DNA of 58,030 nucleotides from Actinomycetes bacterium (GCA_021799615.1 JAJZAC010000003.1:1-58030); one strand, 5' to 3'; positions 18,220 through 27,229 are shown, numbered from the stretch's first letter. Notes: generated from the letters alone by a model not told the origin. Made by a program: numbers and translations.

Positions 18220-19176
18220 GTGGCCGACACCATGGTGCCCGATGTGGCCCTCCGACCCGAGGTACTGCCGACGGAGCGTCTCCTCCCGAACGGCATGTGC
18301 CGTCCCGAACTGCGGACCGAACTGCGCCGGATCGCCGGGCGTCGCAACGCCTGGACGGTGGCATGGCTGTGGCTGTGGGTCGCCGCCACGGTGGCCGTGG
18401 TGGCCCGTTTCCCCCGACCGTGGGTCGTCGCCGTCGCTTTCCTCCTCATGGGCCCGGTGCACGCCCGCCTGGCCATCCTCATGCACGAGGCCGCACACCG
18501 GCTCCTGTTCGTCCACCGGCGGGTGAACGACCTGGTGGGGCAGTGGCTGGTGGCCGCACCCGCCTTCGTGCCCATCGGTATCTACCGCCGGGGCCACGTC
18601 GCCCACCACCGGGCCGAGTTCGGTCCCGACGATCCCGACATCGCCTACTACGGGGGGTACCCGGCCACCCGGCGCGCCCTGGTCCGCCGACTGACCCGCG
18701 ACGCGGTGGGGATCTCCGGGTGGAAGAACTTCTCGCCCCTCCTGCGTGCCGCCACCAGGACCGGTGCCCGGCGGATCGCCCTGCCCATCCTCGGGGTGCA
18801 GGCCGCGCTGTGGGCCGTCACCTGGGTCGCCACCGGCGACTGGTGGATCTACCCGGTGCTGTGGTGGCTGCCGTGGATGACGCAGTGGCGCGTCCTCAAC
18901 CGGCTTCGCTCCCTCGCCGAGCACGGCGGCATGGCCGCCTCCGCCGACCGGCGGGCCACCACCCACGACGTCCGTCAGTCCTGGATCGCCAGGTTCTGGT
19001 TCGTCCCGTACCACGCCGGCTGGCACCTCGCCCACCACGTCGACATGGGCATCCCGTGGCGCAACCTCCCCCGGTACCACGAGGAGCTCCGCCGGGCCGG
19101 CTACGTCACCCCGGCCCTGACCCACCCGAGCTACCGCTCGCTGTGGCGGGCGCTGTCCTCGATCCCGGCCGGCTGA
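18220..19176 (+). CDS. Membrane fatty acid desaturase
   Basis: A 318-residue di-iron membrane desaturase/hydroxylase. Three histidine boxes are visible: HEAAH (89-93), HVAHH (126-130) and HLAHH (about 268-272). Hydrophobic helices lie at about 47-62, 68-80, 105-120 and 185-215. RLRSLAEHGG before the third box is typical of this group. It introduces a double bond or hydroxyl into an acyl chain or other lipid. TAATAT followed by 6 bases and GTG fits leaderless translation; ATG 18232 is an alternative. The divergent PaaX-like gene is the likely regulator. Confidence 0.85.
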   Translation: MADTMVPDVALRPEVLPTERLLPNGMCRPELRTELRRIAGRRNAWTVAWLWLWVAATVAVVARFPRPWVVAVAFLLMGPVHARLAILMHEAAHRLLFVHRRVNDLVGQWLVAAPAFVPIGIYRRGHVAHHRAEFGPDDPDIAYYGGYPATRRALVRRLTRDAVGISGWKNFSPLLRAATRTGARRIALPILGVQAALWAVTWVATGDWWIYPVLWWLPWMTQWRVLNRLRSLAEHGGMAASADRRATTHDVRQSWIARFWFVPYHAGWHLAHHVDMGIPWRNLPRYHEELRRAGYVTPALTHPSYRSLWRALSSIPAG

Positions 19177-19178
19177 CC

Positions 19179-19193
19179 GGCGGTGGCCCCGCC
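19179..19193. terminator. Short hairpin between convergent desaturase and pgi
   Basis: GGCGG (19179-19183) pairs with CCGCC (19189-19193) across five bases, in the 28-base gap between convergent genes. The stem is short and has no T-run. Confidence 0.25.
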
Positions 19194-19204
19194 CTCCGGG
19201 TCCG

Positions 19205-20857
19205 TCAGTCGGGCAGACCCCGTGCGGCCCGGACCCGGGTGACCAGGTCGGCCGTCGAGGCGTCGGCGGCGGCGAGGTCGGGGGTCCCGGCGCCGGTGAG
19301 CGCCGGGGCCAGTTGGCCGGCCATGACCTTGCCCAGCTCGACGCCCCACTGGTCGAACGAGTCGATCCCCCACACCGTCCCCTCGGTGAACACCGTGTGC
19401 TCGTAGAGCGCCACCAGCTGGCCCAGGACCGACGGGGTGAGCTCGGGCGCCAGGATGGTCGAGCTGGGGCGGTTGCCCGGCATCACCTTGTGGGGAACCA
19501 GGTCGGGCGGAGTGCCCTCGGCCGCCACCTCCTCCGCCGTGCGACCGAAGGCCAGCACCGAGCTCTGGGCCAGGCAGTTGGCCACCAGGAGCTGCTGTTG
19601 GGTCCCGTGCTCGATCGTGCCCCGGGCGAAGACGATGAAGTCGGCAGGGACGACGCGGGTCCCCTGGTGGAGCAGCTGGTAGAAGGCGTGCTGTCCGTTC
19701 GTTCCCGGCTCGCCCCAGAAGATCTCGCCGGTGGCCATGCCGACCGGCGTGCCGTCGCGGCGAACGGACTTGCCGTTCGACTCCATCGTGAGCTGCTGGA
19801 GGTAGGCGGGAAACCTGGCCAACCGCTGGCTGTAGGGCAGCACGGCGTGGGTCTCGGCACCGAGCACGTCGGCGCAGTAGACGTTCAGCATCCCCTGGAT
19901 GACGGGGAGGTTCGCCTCGAGCGGGGCCGAGACGAAGTGCTCGTCGATGGACCGGAACCCGGCCAGCATGTCGCGGAAGGCCTCGGGGCCGATCGCCACC
20001 ATGAGCGAGAACCCGATGGCCGAGTCGTAGGAGTAGCGGCCCCCCACCCAGTCCCAGAAGCCCAGCATCGCGCCGGGGTCGATCCCGAAGCGCTCCACCG
20101 CCTCGCGGTTGGTGGAGACGGCCACGAAGTGCCGGGCGACGGCCCCGGGGACGTCGCCCACCCCGGCCAGGACCCAGGCGCGTGCCGCCTCGGCGTTGGT
20201 CAGGGTCTCGAGGGTGGTGAAGGTCTTCGAGCTGACGACGAACAGCGTCGTGGCCGGATCGAGGTCGGCCGTCTTCGCCGCCAGGTCCACCGGGTCGACG
20301 TTGGACACGAAGCGGCAGGTGATCGTCGGGTCACCTGCGTCGGCCAGGGCCTCCGTGGCCATGGCCGGCCCCAGGTCGGAACCACCGATGCCGATGTTCA
20401 CGACGGCACGGATGGGCTTGCCGGTGGCGCCACGCCACGACCCGGACCGGATCCGGTCCGCCAGGGCACCCATCCGGTCGAGGACCTCGTGGACGTCGGC
20501 CACCACGTCCTGCCCGTCGACCACCAGGTGCGCCGTCGCCGGCATCCGCAGGGCGACGTGGAGGACGGCCCGGTCCTCGGTGGTGTTGAGGTGCTCGCCG
20601 GCGAACATGGCGTCGCGTCGCTCCTCGACCCCGGCCCGTCGGGCGACGGCGAGAAGCAGGCTGATCGTCTCGTCGGTCACCCGGTGCTTGGAGAAGTCGA
20701 GGTGGAGGTCGCCGGCCGATGCGCTGAGACGGGCGGCCCGCCCCGGATCACCGGCGAACAGCGTCCGCAGGTGCATGTCGCCGACGGTGGCCGCATGCTC
20801 GAGCAGGGCCCGCCACTCGTCGGTCGCGGTGATGTCGAGCGTCGCGTCGTCGGTCAT
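19205..20857 (-). CDS. pgi: Glucose-6-phosphate isomerase
   Basis: A 550-residue enzyme interconverting glucose-6-phosphate and fructose-6-phosphate in glycolysis and gluconeogenesis. It shows [11 protein letters not shown] (about residue 155), the phosphate-binding [11 protein letters not shown] (about 215), signature 2-like MESNGKSV (about 365), [19 protein letters not shown] (about 390), and the C-terminal [14 protein letters not shown]. The length is normal. ATG 20857 was chosen because it starts the conserved N-terminus and has AGGAG three bases upstream; the frame is open 14 codons further. Confidence 0.95.
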   Translation of the reverse strand: MTDDATLDITATDEWRALLEHAATVGDMHLRTLFAGDPGRAARLSASAGDLHLDFSKHRVTDETISLLLAVARRAGVEERRDAMFAGEHLNTTEDRAVLHVALRMPATAHLVVDGQDVVADVHEVLDRMGALADRIRSGSWRGATGKPIRAVVNIGIGGSDLGPAMATEALADAGDPTITCRFVSNVDPVDLAAKTADLDPATTLFVVSSKTFTTLETLTNAEAARAWVLAGVGDVPGAVARHFVAVSTNREAVERFGIDPGAMLGFWDWVGGRYSYDSAIGFSLMVAIGPEAFRDMLAGFRSIDEHFVSAPLEANLPVIQGMLNVYCADVLGAETHAVLPYSQRLARFPAYLQQLTMESNGKSVRRDGTPVGMATGEIFWGEPGTNGQHAFYQLLHQGTRVVPADFIVFARGTIEHGTQQQLLVANCLAQSSVLAFGRTAEEVAAEGTPPDLVPHKVMPGNRPSSTILAPELTPSVLGQLVALYEHTVFTEGTVWGIDSFDQWGVELGKVMAGQLAPALTGAGTPDLAAADASTADLVTRVRAARGLPD

Positions 20858-21322
20858 GCGCTCCTGCCGTTCCCGCCGGCCACCCGGCGCCGTCCGCACC
20901 GTAGCGTCCGGCCCTGCGCAGCGTCACGCGCCCCCGACGCCGCCCGGAAGACGAGGGGTCCGTCCGACCACGCGGCCACCCGGCCGGGCGGCCACCCCGG
21001 GCGCCAAGAGATCGCCGAACGTTCACCGGGACATGACCGTGTGCTCGCGGTCCGTTCACCGGCGTTCCGTACCCTGCCGCGTGATGGCAACCGCTCCACC
21101 GGTCACCGGACGCCGAGGCCCCACCGATGCAGGTGCGGCACCGTCCGGCCACCCGCGGTGCGGCGGCGGCCGTCCCGGGGCGACGCCCCGGCTGCCTCTC
21201 ACGGCACCTCCCCGGCACGCACCGGACGGCGCGTACCGGGCGGACGCGGGCCGCGGTCCGGCGGGTGGCGACCACGCCGCCGCCCGGCCGCGGCGCCCGC
21301 ACCGGAGCACCAGGGTCGGGCG
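20858..21322. other. Regulatory region between pgi and the atypical response regulator
   Basis: About 465 bases without a certain gene. It holds four 11-bp PHO-box repeats (21021-21060), a -10 (21070-21075), a possible leaderless ORF (21084-21326), and a 7-bp stem with a 3-base loop (21175-21181 with 21185-21191) that could attenuate transcription. I see nothing clear between 20870 and 21015. Confidence 0.6.
21021..21075 (+). promoter_or_regulatory. PHO box and -10 driving the atypical response regulator
   Basis: Seven-base cores GTTCACC, CATGACC, GCTCGCG and GTTCACC begin at 21021, 21032, 21043 and 21054, exactly 11 bases apart. The last core ends 9 bases before TACCCT (21070-21075). This matches PHO boxes bound by Streptomyces PhoP (11-base direct repeats of GTTCACC-like cores), with the activator in place of a -35. 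Confidence 0.75.
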
Positions 21323-21326
21323 GTGA
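21084..21326 (+). CDS. Candidate small leaderless ORF ahead of the response regulator
   Basis: ATG 21084 lies 8 bases after the PHO-driven -10, the same spacing as at pstB. The 80-codon frame runs to a TGA that overlaps the GTG of the response regulator as GTGA. The product would be rich in Pro, Arg, Gly and Ala with no recognisable domain. Third-position GC is roughly 80%, lower than in neighbouring genes, which argues against ordinary coding. It may be a coupling leader ORF or simply untranslated leader. Confidence 0.3.
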   Translation: MATAPPVTGRRGPTDAGAAPSGHPRCGGGRPGATPRLPLTAPPRHAPDGAYRADAGRGPAGGDHAAARPRRPHRSTRVGR

Positions 21327-22075
21327 CCGTGGCGCTCCGCGACGTCGACCGGTCCGGCCGCCGCCCGGCGGCCGTCGCCCCGGCGGACGTGCTCGTCATC
21401 GGCGGTGAGCCGTCCGCCCGGCAGGCCGTCGTCACCGGCCTGACCGCCGAGGGCTTCGTGGTGGCGGCGGCGGCCGACGGCGCCGAAGGGCTGCGTCTGC
21501 TCGACGGCCACCGGCCGGCGGTCGTCCTGCTCGACCTGGTCCTGCCCGACCAGTCCGGCCTGTCCGTCTTCCGGCGCATCGGCGCCCGTGCCGCGGTGCC
21601 GGTGGTCACGGTGGCCGACGCCGGCAACGAACTGGACGCCGTCCTCTCGCTGGAGGCGGGGGCGGCGGACCACGTCACCCGGCCGATCGGGAACCGGGAG
21701 CTGTCCGCCCGGCTCCGGGCCGTGCTGCGGCGGTCCCCGCATCCCCCACACCCGCTGTCCCAGGCGGCGCCGGCCGGCCCCATCGAGGCGGGCCCCCTGG
21801 TTCTCGACCCGCAGCGGCGCCTGGCGACGGTCCGCGGCCGCCAGCTGGACCTGGCACGCAAGGAGTTCGACCTGCTGGCCCTGCTGGCCGCCGAGCACGA
21901 CCGGGTGGTGACACGCACCCGCTGCCTCGAGCAGTTGTGGCCCGAGCGCAGCCACGGCGAGAGCCGCACGCTCGACACCCACATCAAGCGGCTGCGGGCC
22001 AAGGTCGAGGAGGACCCGGCCCATCCGGCCCACCTCCTCACCGTCCGGGGCGTCGGGTACCGCTTCCGGCCCTAG
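21323..22075 (+). CDS. OmpR/PhoB-type response regulator with degenerate receiver
   Basis: A 250-residue protein: receiver (about 15-135) and winged-helix Trans_reg_C domain (about 150-248). Aligned with its neighbour at 22213, the acidic pocket VVEDE has become VIGGE, the conserved Ser/Thr (MVSA) is Ala (TVAD), and the conserved Lys (TKP) is Arg (TRP). The Asp of LLDLVLPD remains. Such a receiver is unlikely to be phosphorylated normally. The DNA-binding half is intact (LARKEFDLLALL ... DTHIKRLRAKVE ... TVRGVGYRF). GTG 21323 or 21329 is the start; no Shine-Dalgarno is evident, so translational coupling is possible. A PHO box lies upstream. Confidence 0.85.
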   Translation: MTVALRDVDRSGRRPAAVAPADVLVIGGEPSARQAVVTGLTAEGFVVAAAADGAEGLRLLDGHRPAVVLLDLVLPDQSGLSVFRRIGARAAVPVVTVADAGNELDAVLSLEAGAADHVTRPIGNRELSARLRAVLRRSPHPPHPLSQAAPAGPIEAGPLVLDPQRRLATVRGRQLDLARKEFDLLALLAAEHDRVVTRTRCLEQLWPERSHGESRTLDTHIKRLRAKVEEDPAHPAHLLTVRGVGYRFRP

Positions 22076-22125
22076 GAGCGAACCCGGAGGACCGCCCCCC
22101 GTCGCCGGCACGACTCGCGGGCGCG

Positions 22126-22191
22126 GTTCACGAAAGGATCACCCGCGTGTCGCCTGGCGGTCGCGGGCCGTTCACCTTGCCTCCCTACCAT
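22126..22191 (+). promoter_or_regulatory. PHO box and -10 driving the PhoP-like regulator
   Basis: Cores GTTCACG, GATCACC, TGTCGCC, GGTCGCG and GTTCACC begin at 22126, 22137, 22148, 22159 and 22170, each 11 bases apart. The last core ends 9 bases before TACCAT (22186-22191). The regulator gene is therefore probably autoregulated under phosphate control. Confidence 0.78.
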
Positions 22192-22212
22192 CGAGCCGGG
22201 AGGTTCCGAGAC

Positions 22213-22953
22213 ATGGCGTCCGAAGACGAGCGCATCCGCGTCCTGGTCGTCGAGGACGAGGCCTCGTACCGCGAGGCCCTGGCGTCGGGACTGACCCGGG
22301 AGGGGTTCGCCGTCGAGCTGGCCGCCGACGGGAGGGAGGGGCTGGCCCGCTTCGCCGAGCACCCGCCGGACATCGTCCTTTTGGACCTGCTCCTGCCGGG
22401 CCTGCCGGGGACCGAGGTGTGCCGGCGCATGCGCCAGCTGGCTCCCGTGCCCGTGGTGATGGTGTCCGCCGTCGACTCCGAGCTCGACGTGGTCCTGGGG
22501 CTGGAGCTGGGAGCCACCGACTACGTGACCAAGCCGTACCGGATGCGGGAGCTGGTGGCCCGGATCCAGGCCGTGCTCCGCCGGGTCGCCCCCCCGGCTG
22601 ACGGGGCGCCGCCGGGAGGTTCCGGACCGGACCTCCTCGCCTTCGCGTCGGTGACCGTCGACGTGGCCCGCCGCGAGGTCACGGTGGCCGGGACGCCCGT
22701 CCACCTGTCACGGCGGGAGTTCGACCTGCTGGTCGTGCTGCTGTCGCCGGCCGGCCAGGTGCGGACCCGTGACGAGCTGATCGAGCGGCTGTGGCCCGAC
22801 CGGGACCTGGCCGACAGCCGGACCCTCGACACCCACATCCACCGCCTGCGTTCCAAGCTCGAGGCCGACCCCGACGCGTCCCGGGCCATCGTCACCGTGC
22901 GGGGGGTCGGGTTCCGGCTCGACCCCGGCCCGTCCCGACCGGCATCGGGGTGA
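22213..22953 (+). CDS. PhoP/RegX3-type response regulator
   Basis: A 246-residue OmpR-family regulator with a canonical receiver: VVEDE pocket (residues 11-15), phospho-acceptor in LLDLLLPG (about 58), MVSA (about 85) and TKPY (about 107). The Trans_reg_C domain holds LSRREFDLLVVLL and DTHIHRLRSKLE ... TVRGVGFRL. Its PHO-box promoter and the facing pst operon identify it as the likely phosphate-response activator (PhoP/RegX3 type). No cognate histidine kinase is next to it. GGGAGG lies about 9 bases before the ATG. It converges on pstA with 12 bases between. Confidence 0.9.
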   Translation: MASEDERIRVLVVEDEASYREALASGLTREGFAVELAADGREGLARFAEHPPDIVLLDLLLPGLPGTEVCRRMRQLAPVPVVMVSAVDSELDVVLGLELGATDYVTKPYRMRELVARIQAVLRRVAPPADGAPPGGSGPDLLAFASVTVDVARREVTVAGTPVHLSRREFDLLVVLLSPAGQVRTRDELIERLWPDRDLADSRTLDTHIHRLRSKLEADPDASRAIVTVRGVGFRLDPGPSRPASG

Positions 22954-22965
22954 GCGGCGCCCGTC

Positions 22966-23892
22966 TCAGCGGCCGGAGCTGTTCTCGGTGTGGCGCTGCG
23001 TCCTCGCCACCACGATGCGGCTCAGCACGATGAGGACCACCACCATCACGATGAGGATGAGCGCCGCCTCGGCCGCCAGCCGGTGTGCCGACGCCGACGG
23101 CAGGTTGTAGAAGGTCCACACCGGGTAGGTGAGGAAGGGCACGTTGGCGTGGGTCAGCTGGGTGGTCGGGAACCTGTCCGACCAGCTGGCCGTGTAGAGG
23201 AGCGGCGCCGTCTCGCCCAGGGCGATGGCCACGGCCACGATCAGGCCGGTGGCGATGCCGGGGAGCGCCGGGCGCAGCACGACCCGCCGGAGGGCGTAGC
23301 TCGTCGGCATGCCGAGCGCCTCGGATCCGTCGCGGTAGGCGGTCGGCACGTTGCGCAGGGCCACCTCCGTCGTCTTCACGATGTAGGGGACGCACAGCAC
23401 CGACAGGACGATCCACGCCGCCAGGAGGGAGAACCCCCAGTGGAAGTGGTAGACGAGCGCCACGTACCCCACGTAGCCGAGGACGATGGAAGGGACACCG
23501 GCCAGCACCTCGGAGGCGCCCCGCACGATCGAACCCTGCCGGGCTCCCGAGAATTCGGCCAGGTAGACGCCGCCGGCGACACCGACGCCGCCGGCGATGA
23601 CGACGACGCCGGCCACGATCAGGGTCGTACCGACGATGGCGTTGGCCAACCCGCCACCATTCGCGCTGGTCGTGGTGGTGGTGAGCACGCTCCACCGCCA
23701 CCCGGCCACGCCCTTGCGCACGACCCCGGCCAGCACCCACGCGACGGGGATGCCCACCGACGCCGTCATCAGCCCGGCGATCCCCCACAGCAGCCTGTTC
23801 ACCAGCCGCCGCCGGGCCATGCGGCCGGCGGCCACCAGGCCGGAGCCCGCCCGCCCGGCAGGCAGGCCGATCGGCACCGACGCGTCCGACAT
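22966..23892 (-). CDS. pstA: Phosphate ABC transporter permease PstA
   Basis: A 308-residue inner-membrane permease with six TM helices (first at about 35-55). The EAA loop reads YRDGSEALGMPTSYALRRVVLRPALPGI (about 200-227), where it contacts PstB. It pairs with PstC to form the channel for inorganic phosphate. Its ATG overlaps the pstC stop (TGATG), so the two are translationally coupled. It is the last gene of the operon. Confidence 0.93.
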   Translation of the reverse strand: MSDASVPIGLPAGRAGSGLVAAGRMARRRLVNRLLWGIAGLMTASVGIPVAWVLAGVVRKGVAGWRWSVLTTTTTSANGGGLANAIVGTTLIVAGVVVIAGGVGVAGGVYLAEFSGARQGSIVRGASEVLAGVPSIVLGYVGYVALVYHFHWGFSLLAAWIVLSVLCVPYIVKTTEVALRNVPTAYRDGSEALGMPTSYALRRVVLRPALPGIATGLIVAVAIALGETAPLLYTASWSDRFPTTQLTHANVPFLTYPVWTFYNLPSASAHRLAAEAALILIVMVVVLIVLSRIVVARTQRHTENSSGR

Positions 23893-24971
23893 CAGATGCC
23901 CCGCCCCACAGGCAGCGCCGTCCCCGTCGACGAGCGCCGGACGAGGAAGCGGGCGATGACGTTGGCCCCGAGGCTGATGACCATGAGAAGCAGGCCCGCC
24001 TCGGCCAGGGTGCCGAGGGCGAACCCGGTGGCGTCGGAGAGCGCGTAGTCGAGCTGGGACACGATCGTCGCCGCGATGGTCGTCATGGTGGCGTACAGGT
24101 TGGCCGGGTTGGCGCCGAGGACGGCACCGCTCACCATGGCCACCGCCATCGTCTCGCCGAGCGCCCGGCCCAGGCCCAGGATGCACGCGCCCACGAAGCC
24201 GCTCCGGATCCACCGCAGGTCGACCGCCCGGACGACCTCGGCGTCGGTCATGCCGAGGGCGAAGGCACCCTCGCGGGTGCCCCGGGGGACCTGACGGAGC
24301 AGGTCCCGGGTGGTGGCGGCCACGATGGGCAGCACCATGATCCCGAGCACCACTCCGGAGGCCAGCAGGCCCTCTCCCGAGCCGACCGGCCCCTTCAGGA
24401 ACCGGAACGGCGGTACGTCGGGCACGTGGGAGGCGATGAACGGTGAGACGTGGTGCACGAGGAACGGTCCGAGGGTGAGCGCGCCCCACAGGCCGAAGAC
24501 GACCGAGGGGATGCCGGCCAGCATCTCGAGGAACATGCCCACGGCCGACGACAGGCGCCGGGGCAGCTTGTCCACCACCACGAGGGCGGTGCCCAGGGCG
24601 ACGGGCACGGCGATGATCATGGCGATGGCGGACGACTCGAGGGTGCCGGTGATGAGCGGAAGGGCGCCGTAGCTGGCTCCCGCCGGCATCTGCACCCCGT
24701 GCGAGACGACCGTCGGGCTGTAGGAGTTCCCCGGGTTCCACGTGCTCGAGGTGAAGAAGTGCAGCCCGTTCACCGGGATGACCGGTAGGGCCTCGATGGC
24801 GAGGACGACGACGACCGCCACCAGGGCCAGCCCGGGGAGGACGGCGGCGATGCGCGTGGTCCACCGCACCAGGGACTCGCTGTCCCGCCGCCCGGTGGGC
24901 CGGCGCGCACCATCCCCCGGCGGTCCCGCCGGGGGATGGGCCACGCTGGTGCTGCTGCGCTCGTCGCTCAC
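23892..24971 (-). CDS. pstC: Phosphate ABC transporter permease PstC
   Basis: A 359-residue permease with a soluble N-terminus of about 40 residues and six or more TM helices. [11 protein letters not shown] (about 75) and the EAA-type loop [26 protein letters not shown] (about 240) are characteristic of PstC. It partners with PstA in the membrane. It starts 34 bases after pstS and overlaps pstA by one base. Confidence 0.93.
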   Translation of the reverse strand: MSDERSSTSVAHPPAGPPGDGARRPTGRRDSESLVRWTTRIAAVLPGLALVAVVVVLAIEALPVIPVNGLHFFTSSTWNPGNSYSPTVVSHGVQMPAGASYGALPLITGTLESSAIAMIIAVPVALGTALVVVDKLPRRLSSAVGMFLEMLAGIPSVVFGLWGALTLGPFLVHHVSPFIASHVPDVPPFRFLKGPVGSGEGLLASGVVLGIMVLPIVAATTRDLLRQVPRGTREGAFALGMTDAEVVRAVDLRWIRSGFVGACILGLGRALGETMAVAMVSGAVLGANPANLYATMTTIAATIVSQLDYALSDATGFALGTLAEAGLLLMVISLGANVIARFLVRRSSTGTALPVGRGI

Positions 24972-25005
24972 GGTGCGCCGGTGTCGGTCGGAGGCGTTCG
25001 ACGCC

Positions 25006-26217
25006 CTACTTGACCGACTCGAGCTGGGCCTGGGACTGGCTGACCACCTGCACCGGGAGGGGCTGGAAGTTGACCGCGTCCAGGAAGCTCGAGGCGTTGC
25101 CGCCGGCCGGGTTGATGGCCCACGACAGGAACGCCTGGATGGCCTGCGCCGTCGACGCGCTGGACTGGGAGCTGTTCACGATGGCGTACTCGTAGTTGAT
25201 GATCGGGTAGCCCTGGGGGTTGGCCGTGCCGAAGATCATCGAGATGGCACCGTTGGCCGGCGTCGAGCCGGCGAAGCTCTGCGCCTCGGCCTGGATGGTC
25301 GACGGGGTGGGCAGCAGGTAGTTGCCGGATCCGTTCTTCACCATGGCCTCACCGAGACCAGCCTGCTGGGTGTTGGAGAGGAAGCTGATGCCGATGTAGG
25401 CGATGCAGCCCGGGGTCTTCCCACACTCGCTCACCATGCCGCCGTTGCCGTTGGCGCCGATGGCGCCGGGCACCGGCGGCCAGCTGATGGAGGTACCGAA
25501 GTTGCTGGCACCCCAGTCCGCCGGGTCCGACTTCGACAGGTACTGGGAGAACAGGAAGGTGTCACCACTGCCGTCGGAGCGGTGGAGCGGCACGACGGCG
25601 GTGGCCGGCAGCGTGACGCCCGGGTTGAGGGCGGCGATCTGCGGGTCGTTCCACTTCGTGATCTTCCCCTGGTACATCCGTGCCAGGACCGTCCCGTCGA
25701 GCTTCAGGTGGGTCGAGCTCGGGACGCCCGGCAGGTTGTAGTTGACCTGCTGTGCCGAGATGGCCAGCGGGATGTTGAGGAGGCCGGGCGTCTTCGCCAG
25801 GTCGGCCGGCGACAGGTAGGCGTCGGACGCGCCGATCGAGACGGTGCCGGCCGCCGCCTGCGAGATGCCCGCGCCCGAGCCGGTGCCGGCGGTCTGGATG
25901 GTGATGTTGCCGTGCAGGCCGGTGTAGGCCGGGCTCCACTTCTGGAACAGCGGGTACAGCAGGGTGGAGCCGGTCTCGGTCAGGGCCACCGTCGACGTCG
26001 GCGGTGCGATGATCGTCGGTGCGGCCGGCGCTGCCGTCGTCGACGGCGCCTTGGACGCGGCGGTCGTCGAGGACGAGCTCGAGCCCGAGGAGCAGGCGGC
26101 GAGCAGCAGGCCGGCAGCGGCCGTCGCGGCCGCCACGGCCATCGGTCGGGCGAACCGGCGCCGTGCCGGGTACGTGGTCGTGACTGCGGCCGGATCCTGC
26201 GGGGTGGTGGCGTCCAT
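25006..26217 (-). CDS. pstS: Phosphate-binding lipoprotein PstS
   Basis: A 403-residue lipoprotein: signal peptide and lipobox LLLAAC (Cys near 42), then a Ser/Thr/Ala linker. The type 2 periplasmic-binding fold shows [39 protein letters not shown] and [16 protein letters not shown], which form the phosphate site of PstS proteins. It delivers phosphate to PstC/PstA. AAAGGAG lies 11 bases upstream of the ATG. It is the second gene after pstB, separated by a region with repeats and a strong hairpin that may raise pstS mRNA level independently. Confidence 0.94.
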   Translation of the reverse strand: MDATTPQDPAAVTTTYPARRRFARPMAVAAATAAAGLLLAACSSGSSSSSTTAASKAPSTTAAPAAPTIIAPPTSTVALTETGSTLLYPLFQKWSPAYTGLHGNITIQTAGTGSGAGISQAAAGTVSIGASDAYLSPADLAKTPGLLNIPLAISAQQVNYNLPGVPSSTHLKLDGTVLARMYQGKITKWNDPQIAALNPGVTLPATAVVPLHRSDGSGDTFLFSQYLSKSDPADWGASNFGTSISWPPVPGAIGANGNGGMVSECGKTPGCIAYIGISFLSNTQQAGLGEAMVKNGSGNYLLPTPSTIQAEAQSFAGSTPANGAISMIFGTANPQGYPIINYEYAIVNSSQSSASTAQAIQAFLSWAINPAGGNASSFLDAVNFQPLPVQVVSQSQAQLESVK

Positions 26218-26269
26218 GGTGGACGGTGCTCCTTTCGGTAGGGGATGCGGTGAGATCAGGGGGCGCCGG

Positions 26270-26289
26270 GGCGCGCCGGTCGGCGCGCC
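26270..26289. repeat. GGCGCGCC stem-loop between pstB and pstS
   Basis: GGCGCGCC (26270-26277) and GGCGCGCC (26282-26289) are separated by four bases. Each copy is its own reverse complement, so the pair forms an 8-bp GC hairpin. In this intercistronic position it could stabilise the downstream pstS message or cause partial termination after pstB. Confidence 0.5.
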
Positions 26290-26330
26290 GTTGCGGTGGG
26301 TGTTCCGATCGATGCCGTTGCGGTGGGTGT
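26287..26330. repeat. Two direct copies of a 17-bp unit between pstB and pstS
   Basis: GCCGTTGCGGTGGGTGT occurs at 26287-26303 and 26314-26330, 27 bases apart and without a mismatch. This may be a duplication or paired binding sites. Confidence 0.8.
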
Positions 26331-26342
26331 CCGCCCGGAGGC

Positions 26343-27221
26343 TCAGCCGAACCGCCCGGTCACGTACCTGCGGGTGGCGTCGGAGACCGGCTGCTCGAAG
26401 ACCTGGGCGGTCTCTCCCGACTCGGCCAGGCGCCCGTCGAAGAAGAACGCGGTCCGGTCGGACAACCTCCGTGCCTGGGCCAGGTTGTGGGTCACGACGA
26501 CGATGGTGATGGCGGGCGCGAGGGTGGAGAGGAGGTGCTCGACCGCCTCGGTCGACACCGGATCGAGGGACGACGTCGGCTCGTCGAGGAGGAGGACGTC
26601 CGGCTCGACGGCGAGGGCGCGGGCCAGGCACAGCAGTTGCTGCTGGCCACCCGAGAGCCGGAACGGCGACGTCCCGAGCCGATCGGCGACCGCGTCCCAC
26701 AGGCCCACCTCGCGCAGCCGGGACTCGGTGATCTCCCGCAACTTGCTGCGCGGTGCCAGCCGGTGCGCCTTCACCCCGGCCACGACGTTCTCGTGGATCG
26801 ACAGCGGAAACGGGTTCGGCCGTTGGAACAGCATGCCGACACGCCGGCGCACGACGAGCGGGTCAGCCGACGGCGCGTAGAGGTCGTCGCCGAAGAGGGT
26901 GAGCGTCCCGGTGCGGTGGAAGCCCGGCACCCGGTCGTTCATGCGGTTCAGGGAACGGAGGAAGGTCGTCTTGCCACAGCCGGTCGGACCGACGAGGGCG
27001 GTGATCGAGCCGGTGGGGAACTCGAGATCGACATCCGACAGGACCGCGGTCCCGCCGAAGGAGAGGCTGACACCGTGGGCGGCCAGTGCCGGCGGTGCCG
27101 GCGGTGCCGCGGCGGGCTGCGGTCCGGTGCAGGCTCGCACGGCGGGTGCGCCGGCATGACGGCCCCGCGCCAGGCCGGGAACCGTGCCCGGATCGATGCG
27201 CTCGTTGATCGTCTTCACCAT
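26343..27221 (-). CDS. pstB: Phosphate ABC transporter ATP-binding protein PstB
   Basis: A 292-residue ATPase powering phosphate import. It has Walker A GPTGCGKTT (about 77-85), the PstB-typical LRSLNRMNDRVPGF, the Q-loop in FQRPNPFP, signature RLSGGQQQLL (about 190) and Walker B VLLLDEPTSSLD (about 213). An extra N-terminal stretch of about 45 residues (Ala/Pro-rich) precedes the ABC domain. It is the first gene of the operon, which is unusual; pstS normally leads. TACCAT lies 8 bases before the ATG, so the mRNA is probably leaderless. Confidence 0.93.
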   Translation of the reverse strand: MVKTINERIDPGTVPGLARGRHAGAPAVRACTGPQPAAAPPAPPALAAHGVSLSFGGTAVLSDVDLEFPTGSITALVGPTGCGKTTFLRSLNRMNDRVPGFHRTGTLTLFGDDLYAPSADPLVVRRRVGMLFQRPNPFPLSIHENVVAGVKAHRLAPRSKLREITESRLREVGLWDAVADRLGTSPFRLSGGQQQLLCLARALAVEPDVLLLDEPTSSLDPVSTEAVEHLLSTLAPAITIVVVTHNLAQARRLSDRTAFFFDGRLAESGETAQVFEQPVSDATRRYVTGRFG

Positions 27222-27229
27222 CGAGGGGC

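Noticed and set aside
20748-21302. Reverse-strand ORF of 184 codons between pgi and the response regulator
   Set aside because: It has no start signal or domain, is biased like other shadows, and overlaps a well-formed forward promoter.
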